Shown here: piece by piece, positions 1-7,989 of the stretch | Layout: the number at the start of each line of letters is the position of its first letter | How positions within the stretch are numbered: the stretch's first letter is position 1 | Assembly: GCF_900111835.1 (NCBI RefSeq) | Contig: NZ_FOJP01000010.1 | Span: 1-64,000, forward strand | Direction of reading: 5' to 3' | Length of the DNA stretch: 64,000 nucleotides | Source: Metapseudomonas otitidis | GTDB taxonomy: Bacteria > Pseudomonadota > Gammaproteobacteria > Pseudomonadales > Pseudomonadaceae | Made by a program: the position numbers and the translations under genes | Notes under the pieces: generated by a model | Told to the model about the DNA's origin: nothing | Database searches by the model: none | The model's input: only the letters and a program-made list of their open reading frames with translations

Positions 1-2
1 TG

Positions 3-314
3 CGCTTTGCCAACGGCCGCGCCATCACCGCCTTTGCCGGGCTCAATCCACGGCTGCAGGAATCCGGGAGCTACCGGGGGCAGACACGCATCTCCAAGAT
101 GGGCTCATCGCGCCTGAGAGCCGGCCTGTACATGCCCGCGATCAGCGCCCTGACCTACAACGAAGCGATCAGAGCCATGGGCGAACGGCTAAGGGAGCGG
201 GGCAAGACCGGCAAGCAGATCGTCTGCGCAGCGATGCGCAAGCTGCTGAACATCGCCTATGGCGTGCTGAAATCGGGTCAGCCGTTTGACGCAAAACTGG
301 CCCTTGCTCACTAG
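3..314 (+). CDS. IS110-family transposase, C-terminal part (cut by window edge)
   Basis: The open frame enters from the left edge and ends at TAG 312-314, so only the last 103 residues are visible. The reading FAGLNP near the edge, RGQTRISKMGSSRLR, and then an LY(M)PA motif followed by a long helical tail are the hallmark of the Transposase_20 (IS116/IS110/IS902) domain, which carries the serine recombinase-like part of IS110-type DNA transposases. These elements usually lack terminal inverted repeats, and none is visible after the stop. The N-terminal RuvC-like DEDD domain would lie outside the window, so completeness cannot be judged. The element end probably lies between 315 and 353. Confidence 0.85.
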   Translation, partial: RFANGRAITAFAGLNPRLQESGSYRGQTRISKMGSSRLRAGLYMPAISALTYNEAIRAMGERLRERGKTGKQIVCAAMRKLLNIAYGVLKSGQPFDAKLALAH

Positions 315-353
315 AAATCAAGACGGTATCTACGGGGCCTGAACTTGGAAATG

Positions 354-377
354 ACAACGGCCCCGAAGGGCCGTTGT
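354..377. terminator. Stem-loop between transposase and hydrolase genes
   Basis: ACAACGGCCC (354-363) pairs perfectly with GGGCCGTTGT (368-377) around a four-base loop, giving a 10-bp GC-rich hairpin. It sits 17 bases beyond the stop of the minus-strand hydrolase gene, where the loop reads TTCG on that strand. There is no long T run. It probably terminates the hydrolase transcript and may also stop transcription leaving the transposase. Confidence 0.6.
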
Positions 378-394
378 GTATCACTGACGGTGGA

Positions 395-1228
395 TCAGGC
401 CGCTGCGGGCAGCCCGTCGAACTCTTCCCGGGTCTTGTACATCAGGTCCCGGTTGTCATGGATCCAGGGGTGGAAGCCTTTCTTGAAGAAGTCCATGTAC
501 GCCGGGATCAACTGGCGGAACATGCCGTTCTTGCCCCACATCCAGCTCAGGCCGTCGCGCCAGACGCGCCAGTTCCACAGCAGGCCGTCGCGCTTGAGCA
601 TGTGGATCAGCCCGCGGTGGGTGTCGAGCATGAAGAAGAAGGTGCCCATGATCATTGCCCGGCGCAGCAGCTTGCGGCTGCCGCAGACCTGGTTGTAGAC
701 GTCGAAGGCCACCGCCTTGTGCTCCGTCTCCTCCAGGGCGTGCCAGCGCCACAGGCGGGCCAGGGTGGGGTGGGCGCCGGCGATGTGCTCGGGGTGCTTG
801 AGCAGGCCGTCGGCCATGATCGCGGTGATGTGCTCCAGGGCGGCCGTGGCGGCCAGTTGCCGGCGCGGCGAGAATTTCTTCTGGGTGTAGCGGATGCGTG
901 CCTGGGCGCGGCGCTCGATGCGCCCCACGTCATAACCCAGGTCGCGCAGGCGGGCGCTGTATTCCAGGTGTTCGCGGCTGTGGTGGCCTTCCTGGCCGAT
1001 GAAGCCACGGATCTGCTCCTTCAGCACCGGGTCGGTGATCTCGTCGCGGAAGTGCCGCACCGAGTCGATGAAGAAGCGCTCGCCATCGGGAAAGAGCACC
1101 GACATGGCGTCGAACAGGTGGGTCTTGAAGGCATCGCCGCTGTGCCAGTGGCGGGGCATCGGATTGGGCAGGTCGAAATCCATGTGACGCGGGCGGATTA
1201 CCAATCCTTCTGGGGTCGTGCTGGTCAT
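395..1228 (-). CDS. Predicted metal-dependent hydrolase (PF10118 type)
   Basis: The 277-residue product resembles the family of predicted metal-dependent hydrolases PF10118. It is rich in His and Glu: a GQEGHHSREH stretch, ALEHITAIMAD, and an HALEETEHKAVAFDVY motif, a helical di-metal-like arrangement related to ferritin-like folds. A longer frame reaches 1291. I chose the ATG at 1228 because CAGGGAGT lies just upstream at good spacing and because it leaves room for the divergent AraC promoter. The gene is divergent from the AraC-family gene at 1352, which may regulate it. The substrate is unknown. Confidence 0.8.
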   Translation of the reverse strand: MTSTTPEGLVIRPRHMDFDLPNPMPRHWHSGDAFKTHLFDAMSVLFPDGERFFIDSVRHFRDEITDPVLKEQIRGFIGQEGHHSREHLEYSARLRDLGYDVGRIERRAQARIRYTQKKFSPRRQLAATAALEHITAIMADGLLKHPEHIAGAHPTLARLWRWHALEETEHKAVAFDVYNQVCGSRKLLRRAMIMGTFFFMLDTHRGLIHMLKRDGLLWNWRVWRDGLSWMWGKNGMFRQLIPAYMDFFKKGFHPWIHDNRDLMYKTREEFDGLPAAA

Positions 1229-1351
1229 GGGGACTCCCTGAGTCGGTTCAAACCACGTCCGCACTCTCGCTTGCGGGGTCTTGTCGGACAAGGTTATCTT
1301 CTGCCAATCATCAGGTCATATCTGGCCACGGCCGACCCACAAGAAGAACCC

Positions 1352-2371
1352 ATGAAACAGCCGCTGACCTTCTCCGCCGAGCTCGTTCCGGTTGCCTACG
1401 CCGAAGCCCTGCTGAGCCTTGCCGAAGAGCTGGGCGTCACCCGCGAGGCGCTGTTCAGCGCGGCCCGCGTGCGCCCGGAAGTGCTGCAGAGCCCCAACGC
1501 GCGGCTCTCCTTCGTCGACTTCAACCTGTTGGCCACCGCCGCCCTGGTGCAGTGCAACGAGCCTGCCCTGGGGCTGGTGCTGGGCCAGCGGCTGAACGTC
1601 TCCACCCACGGCATCCTCGGTTACGCGGTGCTCTCCAGCGCCAACCTCGGGCGGGCGCTGCAGTTCGCCATGAAGTACTACCGGGTGCTGGGCCTGGCCT
1701 ACGAGCTGGAGCTGGTGGAGCAGGGCGACTGCCTGCGGCTGGAGGCCACCGAGTCCTTCCCCATGGGGCCGCTGGGGCGCTTTGCCGGCGAGGGCCTGCT
1801 GACCAGTTTCTGCACCATCGCCCGCTTCCTCGTCGCCGAGCCGCTGCTGGGGCTGCAGGTGGGCTTCGCCCACCCCGAGCCGGATTACGCCGAGCGCTAC
1901 GAAGCGGTGTTCGGCGCGCCGGTGGCCTTCGACCAGCCCTGCCACTGGATGACCCTGCCCACGCACTACCTCGACCGCCCCATGGCCCTGGCCAACCCGG
2001 CCACGGTGCAGATGTGCGAGCAGCAGTGCGAGGCCATCCTGGCCACCCTCGACGTGCAGGACGCCCTGCTGACCCGTGTGCGCCGCCTGCTGCTCACCCG
2101 CCCCGGCGACTTCCCCGACCTGGACAGCGCCGCCCGTGCCCTGCACACCAGTGGCCGCAGCCTGCGCCGGCACCTGGCGGCCATGGGCACCAGCTACCAG
2201 CAGGTGCTCGACGAAGTGCGCAAGGGCCTGGCCCTGCAGTACCTCACCACCACCCACCTGCCGCTGTTCGAGATCGCCGCGCTGCTGGGGTTCAGCGACC
2301 CCTCCAACTTCCGCCGCGCCTTCCGCAAATGGACGGGCAGGCTGCCGAGCGATTATCGTGCCGACCCTTGA
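1352..2371 (+). CDS. AraC family transcriptional regulator (Arabinose_bd + HTH_18)
   Basis: The 339-residue protein has the layout of OruR/ArgR-like AraC regulators. An N-terminal ligand-sensing domain (about residues 15-200) is followed by a C-terminal double helix-turn-helix, visible as LHTSGRSLRRHLAAMG and then FEIAALLGFSDPSNFRRAFRKW. The frame is open from 374, but the ATG at 1352 gives the normal family length and follows a purine-rich AAGAAGAA stretch. It is divergent from the metal-dependent hydrolase at 395-1228, its most likely target. Confidence 0.85.
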   Translation: MKQPLTFSAELVPVAYAEALLSLAEELGVTREALFSAARVRPEVLQSPNARLSFVDFNLLATAALVQCNEPALGLVLGQRLNVSTHGILGYAVLSSANLGRALQFAMKYYRVLGLAYELELVEQGDCLRLEATESFPMGPLGRFAGEGLLTSFCTIARFLVAEPLLGLQVGFAHPEPDYAERYEAVFGAPVAFDQPCHWMTLPTHYLDRPMALANPATVQMCEQQCEAILATLDVQDALLTRVRRLLLTRPGDFPDLDSAARALHTSGRSLRRHLAAMGTSYQQVLDEVRKGLALQYLTTTHLPLFEIAALLGFSDPSNFRRAFRKWTGRLPSDYRADP

Positions 2372-2416
2372 TCGACCCGCACCAGGCGCCGCAGAGCGCC
2401 GCCCCGGAGATGCCCG

Positions 2417-3058
2417 ATGAACCCGTCCACCGCCCTGATCCGCGAAACCTTCCCCGTCGGCCCGTTGCAGTGCAACTGCACCCTGATCGGCGACCCGGTC
2501 AGCAAGAAGGCCATCGTCGTCGACCCAGGCGGCAACCACGAGCAGATCCTCGCCCGCCTGGAGGTCCATGGCCTGAAGCTGGTCAGCATCATCCACACCC
2601 ACGCGCACCTGGATCACTTCCTCGCCTCCGGCGAGCTGAAGAAGGCCACCGGCGCCACCCTGCACCTGCACAAGGAAGACCAGTTCCTCTGGGACAACCT
2701 GGAGATGCAGTGCCGCATGTTCGGCGTGCCCTATAAGCCGGTGCCGGCCCCGGACCAGTGGCTGGCCGACGACGAGGAGCTGGCCTGTGGCTGTGGCGTG
2801 GCGCTGCACACGCCCGGACACACCCCCGGCTCCATGAGCTTCTGGTTCCCCGAGGCCAGGCTGCTGATCGCCGGCGACACGCTGTTCCGCCGGGGCATCG
2901 GCCGCACCGACCTGTGGGGCGGTGACTACGCCACCATCGAGCGCTCCATCAAGGGGCGGCTCTACACCCTGGACGAAGAGGCCACCGTGGTCACCGGCCA
3001 TGGTCCCGACACCCGGCTGGGCGATGAAATGCGCGAAAACCCGTTCGTCCGGGCCTGA
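2417..3058 (+). CDS. MBL-fold metallo-hydrolase (YcbL / glyoxalase II-like)
   Basis: The 213-residue protein carries the zinc-binding HTHAHLDH motif at about residues 59-66, a later HTPGHTPGS block, the metal-bridging AGDTLF aspartate and a final VTGHG histidine. This is the complete metallo-beta-lactamase fold set. Its length and short C-terminus match YcbL-type type II glyoxalase-like enzymes rather than full GloB. It starts 45 bases after the AraC gene in the same direction and may be co-transcribed. The natural substrate cannot be read from sequence. Confidence 0.88.
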   Translation: MNPSTALIRETFPVGPLQCNCTLIGDPVSKKAIVVDPGGNHEQILARLEVHGLKLVSIIHTHAHLDHFLASGELKKATGATLHLHKEDQFLWDNLEMQCRMFGVPYKPVPAPDQWLADDEELACGCGVALHTPGHTPGSMSFWFPEARLLIAGDTLFRRGIGRTDLWGGDYATIERSIKGRLYTLDEEATVVTGHGPDTRLGDEMRENPFVRA

Positions 3059-3091
3059 GCTACGGAATTTCCGCGAAGGGCCATGCTCTAA

Positions 3092-3231
3092 CAGGCAGTT
3101 GAAAAAACGTAGACGAGGCAGCCGATGCAAGGCGAAAGCGGCCGAAAAAGCGCAGTTTACGTTTGTAAATGAGCATTTTGAGGGCGTTTTCAACGCAGCA
3201 GCGGCAACGCAGTCAGTTTTTCAACTGCCTG
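3092..3231. repeat. 140-bp MITE-like element with 15-bp perfect terminal inverted repeats
   Basis: CAGGCAGTTGAAAAA (3092-3106) is an exact inverted copy of TTTTTCAACTGCCTG (3217-3231). The 110 bases between contain no credible gene and are richer in A and T than the flanking genes. It lies between the MBL hydrolase stop and the lipoprotein gene. No clear target-site duplication is seen at the outer borders. The structure fits a miniature inverted-repeat element or large REP-like repeat; I see no second copy in the window. Confidence 0.7.
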
Positions 3232-3283
3232 CTTATCGGTCGGCAGTCCACCGGGTTGCCTGTCACACAGGAGTAGAGAGTCC

Positions 3284-3982
3284 ATGTTCACCACGCGTCG
3301 CCTGATCGTCGCGGCCCTTGCCGTGGCCACCTTGTCAGGCTGTGCTTCGCAGAACCCCTATGAGAACCAGGGCCAGGCGCCCCGCCAGGGCATGAGCAAG
3401 ACCGCCACCTATGGCGGCCTGGGCGCCCTGGCCGGTGCCGTCGCCGGTGCCGCCATCAGCCACAACAACCGGGGCAAGGGCGCGCTGATCGGCGCCGCGG
3501 TCGCCGGTGCGGCGGGCGCAGGCTACGGCTACTACGTCGACAAGCAGGAAGCGGAGCTGCGTCGCAGCATGGAAGGCACCGGCGTACAGGTTCAGCGCCA
3601 GGGCGACAGCATCAACCTGGTGATGCCCGGCAACATCACCTTCGCCACCAACTCGGCGGACATCGCCAGCAACTTCTATGGCCCGTTGAACAACCTCGCC
3701 TCGTCGTTCAAGCAGTACAACCAGAACAACATCGAGATCGTCGGCCACACCGACAGCACCGGCAGCCACCAGTACAACGTCAATCTGTCCCAGCTGCGCG
3801 CCCAGAGCGTGGCCAACTACCTGGTGGCCCAGGGCGTCGAACCGGGTCGGTTGTCTTCCCGTGGCATGGGGCCGGACCAGCCGGTCGCCAGCAACGCCAC
3901 CGAAGCCGGTCGCTCGCAGAACCGTCGGGTGGAAATCAAGCTGACCCCCATCCCCGGTGCCCAGGCGCCCCAGCAGTACTGA
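3284..3982 (+). CDS. OmpA family lipoprotein (YiaD-like)
   Basis: The 232-residue product begins with a lipoprotein signal peptide ending in the lipobox LSGC, so Cys19 should be lipidated. A glycine-zipper region follows (about residues 45-85, GGLGALAGAVAGAAI and similar). The C-terminal OmpA peptidoglycan-binding domain shows IEIVGHTDSTGSHQYN and a later RSQNRRVEI. It probably anchors the outer membrane to peptidoglycan. The ATG follows a CAGGAGTAGAGAG ribosome-binding region. A short hairpin (GGCCTG-ATC-CAGGCC, 3996-4010) lies after the stop. The remaining bases to 4278 hold no gene I can support. Confidence 0.9.
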   Translation: MFTTRRLIVAALAVATLSGCASQNPYENQGQAPRQGMSKTATYGGLGALAGAVAGAAISHNNRGKGALIGAAVAGAAGAGYGYYVDKQEAELRRSMEGTGVQVQRQGDSINLVMPGNITFATNSADIASNFYGPLNNLASSFKQYNQNNIEIVGHTDSTGSHQYNVNLSQLRAQSVANYLVAQGVEPGRLSSRGMGPDQPVASNATEAGRSQNRRVEIKLTPIPGAQAPQQY

Positions 3983-4278
3983 CCCCCCCCCTCCGGGCCT
4001 GATCCAGGCCTCCACTTCATGGCCTCGCGCACCCGCCCGGGATGGCGCCGCCGGGGCCTGAAGTGTCCGCCTCCCAAGCGACGTGTCCCCCGGTTTTCCT
4101 GCGGCATTTTCCGGCGTGCCGTCGGCCGCTGCCTGCCGTCCGTCGTCTCATTGCTGGCACGGGGCTAGTGCGCCGAATCCTGACTAGACTGCCGACAGGT
4201 GACCGCGAATCAATGCTGATCAGCAGCGACTCCCCCTGATTTTTCCCCCTGCGTGTCGCCACAAGGACAGGAGCATGC

Positions 4279-7200
4279 ATGGACGACCGTCCTCGGATTC
4301 CCGACAGGAAACCCTGGCTGCCCGTGGCGGCCGCGATGGTCCTGCTGGTAGCGCTGGGAGCCCTGGTGGTCTGGCAATGGCAGGCCCAGCGGGCTCGCTA
4401 TGAGGCCGAGAACCAGCAGCGCTTCGACATGGCGGTCGACGAGGTGGCCCAGCGCATCAGCGACCGGATGCGCGCCTATGAAGTGGTGTTGCGCGGCATG
4501 TCCGGCCTGCTGGCCGGCAGCGACGAGGTGTCCGCCGACGAGTGGGCGCGGGCCGTGGACCAGCTCCAGTTGCAGGACCGCTACCCCGGCATCCAGGCAC
4601 TCGGCTGGAGCCGCTACCTGGCTCCGGGCGACCTGCCGGCCTACCCGGGTGAGGAAGAGGGGCGCGCCGATGCCCGTCTGTTCCCTCCTGGCGAACGTGA
4701 GCGCTACCTGGTCATCACCTACATCAGCCCGCTGGACTGGCGGAACAAGCGCGCCCTGGGCTTCGACATGCTCAGTGAGCCGATGCGCCTGCAGGCCGTG
4801 CGGGCCGCGATCGACAGCGGCGAGGCCCGGCTGACCGGGCCCATCGTCCTGCGCCAGGACGAGGACAACTCGCCCCTCAAGGGGCTGGTGCTGTTCATGC
4901 CGGTGTATGGCCGCGATGCACCGGCCACCGCAACCGAGCGCCGCGAAGCGTTCATCGGCACCGTCTACGGCGCCTTCCGCGTCCAGGACCTGATGGCCGG
5001 CATCCTCGGGGCGCAGGCCCGACTGTTCGACATCGAGCTGGCGGACCTCCAGTACCCCGACCAACCCCTGCTGGACCCGCCCGACGCTGCCGAGCCTGCG
5101 CGCTATCAGGACCGCCGGAAGCTGCGCCTGTTCGGCCGTGACTGGCAGTTGCAGGTCACTGGCACAGCGGCCTACGCCAGCCTGCAAAGTGATGGCGGAC
5201 TGCGCTTCACCCTGGTTGCCGGGTTGTCGGCCGCGTTGCTGCTATCCCTGCTGGTCGGGGCTTACCTGTACCTGCGCGAGCGCGAACTGCTGGCCAGCAG
5301 CAAGTCCGCTGCCCTGCTGCAGGAACGCGAAGCACACCTGCGCGCCCTGGTGGCGCGGTTGCCGGTGGCCACGCTGCTGTGCGAAGGCGACGGGCGCATC
5401 GAGCTGGCCAACGACAGCGCCGGGGAGTTGCTGGGTTGCGACTCCGAGTGGCTGGTGGGGCAGCACGCCCTGCGCTTCCTGCCGGGCGCCAGCGGGCTGG
5501 AGGCCCTGGCTTTCGAGAGCGAGCACGCGTCGATCAGCGAGTACGAGGCGCGCTGTGACGACGGCCGGCGCACACCGGTGGCCCTGCGCCTGACCCGTAT
5601 CGACCGCGCCGATGGCCCCCGCTACCTGATCAACCTGCTCGACCTGCAGGCCCGTCGCAGTGCCGAGGAGCGCTTCCGGCTGGTGGTCGAGGCTTCGCCC
5701 AACGCCATCCTGCTGGTGGACACCGGCGGGCGTATCGCCATGGTCAACCGCCAGGTGGAGCAGATGTTCGGCTACAGCCGCCAGGAGCTGCTGGGCGAGC
5801 GGGTCGAGCGCCTGCTGCCGGTGGCCCTGCGCGAGGCCCACGTGGGCCTGCGCCAGGGCTTCCAGGCCAAACCCGAACCCCGGCGCATGGGCGGTAACCG
5901 CGAGCTGTTCGGCCAGCACCGGGACGGCCACATGATCCCGCTTGAGGTGGGCCTTTCGCCGATCCGCAGCGACAGCGAGACCTGGGTCCAGGCCGTGGTG
6001 ATCGACATCACCGAGCGCCGCGTCGCCGAGCAGCGCCTGCGGGAGCAGGCCGAGCAACTGATGCTCGCCAACCGCTACAAGTCCGAGTTCCTCGCCAACA
6101 TGTCCCACGAGCTGCGCACGCCGCTCAACAGCATCCTCATCCTCAGTGACCAGCTGCGCCAGAACGCCGCCGGCAACCTCACCGACAAGCAGTCGCGCCA
6201 TGCCGACATCATCCACCGGGCCGGCAGTGACCTGCTGCAACTGATCAACGACGTGCTCGACCTGGCCAAGGTGGAAGCCGGGCGCATGCAGCTCAAGCTG
6301 GAGCCGCTCAACGTCCAGGACATGCTGGTGGAGCTGGATGCCAGCCTGCGGCCGATGGCCGAGCTGAAGGGCTTGCAGCTGGTGAGCCGGATCGACCCGG
6401 GCGTGCCTCGGGTCATCCACAGCGACCGGGTGCGCCTGCACCAGATCCTGCGCAACCTGTTGTCCAACGCCCTCAAGTTCACCGATAAGGGCGAGGTGGA
6501 ACTGTCCGTGTCGGTGGACGCCCAGGACCTCGGCCCCGGCCGCGAGATGCTGCGCTTCAGCGTGCGCGACACCGGCATCGGCATTGATCCGGAGCAGCAC
6601 GAGCGGGTCTTCCAGGCCTTCCAGCAGATCGACGGCTCCACCAGCCGGCGCTTCGGGGGCACCGGCCTGGGGCTGGCCATCACCCGCCAACTGGTGCTCG
6701 CCCTGGACGGGCAGATCAGCCTGCGCAGCCGCCTGGGTGAAGGCGCCTGCTTCACGGTCTGCCTGCCGGTGGCCGTGGGGGCGCTGGAGCCGGAGGTGGA
6801 GCTGACCGAGCCGCTGCGCAGCGGCGAGGGACCGCCGGTGCTGATCGTCGAGGACGACGCCGGCTTCGCCGCGGTTATCGCCGAGGCGGCCCAGGGACAT
6901 GGCTTTTCCACGGTGCTGTGCAGCAACGGTCGCCAGGCGGTGGCGCTGCTGCAGGAGGAGCGCTATGCGGCGATCATCCTCGACATCCTCCTGCCCGACC
7001 TCAGCGGTTGGCAGATCTACCGGCGCCTGCGCGGGCTGCCCAATCACCGGGGCACGCCGGTGCACATCATCTCCTGCGTGCCGCAGCCGCCGGACTGGAA
7101 CGACAGCGACACCCGCTACCTGGTCAAGCCCATTGGTCGCACCGAGCTGGAACAGGTGTTCGGCGGGCTTGGCGAGCCCGACGCGCAAGGCCACCGGATA

Positions 7201-7989
7201 CTGCTGGTGGAAGACGTGGAGGTGGAGCGCGACCACTACCGCGAGCACCTGCAGCAACTGGGCTTCGAGGTGGTGGCGGTGGGCACTGCGGAGCAGGCCA
7301 TCGTCGCCTACGAGGCGAACAGTTTCGCAGCCATAGTGGTGGACCTGAACCTGCCGGATCTGGACGGCTTCGAGCTGCTCGACCGGCTGGATGCCCGCCG
7401 CTCCCTGCGGAACGTGCGCGTGGTGGTGAACACCGGGCTCGATGTCGGCCAGCAGCACCTGCAGCGTCTGCGGCGCTACTCGGCGACGCTGGTGCCCAAG
7501 TCCGCCACCGACCCGGCCGCCCTTGGCGAAGCGGTGCAGGGCTTTCTCGACAGCCTGCACACGCAGCCGGCAACCCATGGGCATTCCGCCCTGGAAGGCG
7601 CGCGGGTGCTGCTGGTGGACGACGACGTGCGCAACATCTACGCCCTGACTGCCGTGCTGGACGAAGCTGGCCTACGGGTCACTCCGGCGCGCGATGGCAT
7701 GGAAGCCATCGCCTGTTTCCAGCGCGAACCCTTCGACCTGATTCTCATGGACATGGCGATGCCCAACATGGACGGATACACCGCGACACGGACGCTGAAA
7801 GAGGAACACGCTTGCCACATCCCGGTCATAGCCCTGACGGCCCACGCCATGAAGGGCGACCGGGAAAAGTGCATCACCGCCGGTGCCGACGACTACCTGG
7901 CCAAGCCGGTGAACCGCCAGGAACTGCTGGACATGCTGGAACGCTGGCTCGAAGCCGCCGGAGGTCGCCATGACGCAGCCCTTGCCTAA
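4279..7989 (+). CDS. CHASE-domain hybrid sensor histidine kinase with three receiver domains
   Basis: This 1236-residue membrane protein has TM1 (about 13-33), a periplasmic CHASE sensor, and TM2 (about 312-333). Two PAS-like segments follow (about 350-450 and 460-580), then a HisKA domain with HELRTPLNS and phospho-acceptor His610, and a HATPase_c domain with RNLLSNALKF, DTGIGI and GGTGLGL. Three receiver domains follow with predicted phospho-aspartates D902, D1022 and D1158. The second receiver is the most divergent, and the first lacks a clear canonical Thr/Ser. The protein should autophosphorylate in response to a small ligand and pass phosphate along its receivers or to the overlapping downstream GGDEF-EAL gene. 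No HPt domain is visible at the C-terminus. Confidence 0.92.
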   Translation: MDDRPRIPDRKPWLPVAAAMVLLVALGALVVWQWQAQRARYEAENQQRFDMAVDEVAQRISDRMRAYEVVLRGMSGLLAGSDEVSADEWARAVDQLQLQDRYPGIQALGWSRYLAPGDLPAYPGEEEGRADARLFPPGERERYLVITYISPLDWRNKRALGFDMLSEPMRLQAVRAAIDSGEARLTGPIVLRQDEDNSPLKGLVLFMPVYGRDAPATATERREAFIGTVYGAFRVQDLMAGILGAQARLFDIELADLQYPDQPLLDPPDAAEPARYQDRRKLRLFGRDWQLQVTGTAAYASLQSDGGLRFTLVAGLSAALLLSLLVGAYLYLRERELLASSKSAALLQEREAHLRALVARLPVATLLCEGDGRIELANDSAGELLGCDSEWLVGQHALRFLPGASGLEALAFESEHASISEYEARCDDGRRTPVALRLTRIDRADGPRYLINLLDLQARRSAEERFRLVVEASPNAILLVDTGGRIAMVNRQVEQMFGYSRQELLGERVERLLPVALREAHVGLRQGFQAKPEPRRMGGNRELFGQHRDGHMIPLEVGLSPIRSDSETWVQAVVIDITERRVAEQRLREQAEQLMLANRYKSEFLANMSHELRTPLNSILILSDQLRQNAAGNLTDKQSRHADIIHRAGSDLLQLINDVLDLAKVEAGRMQLKLEPLNVQDMLVELDASLRPMAELKGLQLVSRIDPGVPRVIHSDRVRLHQILRNLLSNALKFTDKGEVELSVSVDAQDLGPGREMLRFSVRDTGIGIDPEQHERVFQAFQQIDGSTSRRFGGTGLGLAITRQLVLALDGQISLRSRLGEGACFTVCLPVAVGALEPEVELTEPLRSGEGPPVLIVEDDAGFAAVIAEAAQGHGFSTVLCSNGRQAVALLQEERYAAIILDILLPDLSGWQIYRRLRGLPNHRGTPVHIISCVPQPPDWNDSDTRYLVKPIGRTELEQVFGGLGEPDAQGHRILLVEDVEVERDHYREHLQQLGFEVVAVGTAEQAIVAYEANSFAAIVVDLNLPDLDGFELLDRLDARRSLRNVRVVVNTGLDVGQQHLQRLRRYSATLVPKSATDPAALGEAVQGFLDSLHTQPATHGHSALEGARVLLVDDDVRNIYALTAVLDEAGLRVTPARDGMEAIACFQREPFDLILMDMAMPNMDGYTATRTLKEEHACHIPVIALTAHAMKGDREKCITAGADDYLAKPVNRQELLDMLERWLEAAGGRHDAALA

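Noticed and set aside
1316-3193. Long minus-strand open frame opposite the AraC and MBL genes
   Set aside because: It is a shadow of high-GC coding on the other strand and shows no domain motif.
3983-4278. Small plus-strand open frame between the lipoprotein and kinase genes
   Set aside because: It lacks a ribosome-binding site and any family resemblance; the region looks like a promoter for the kinase.
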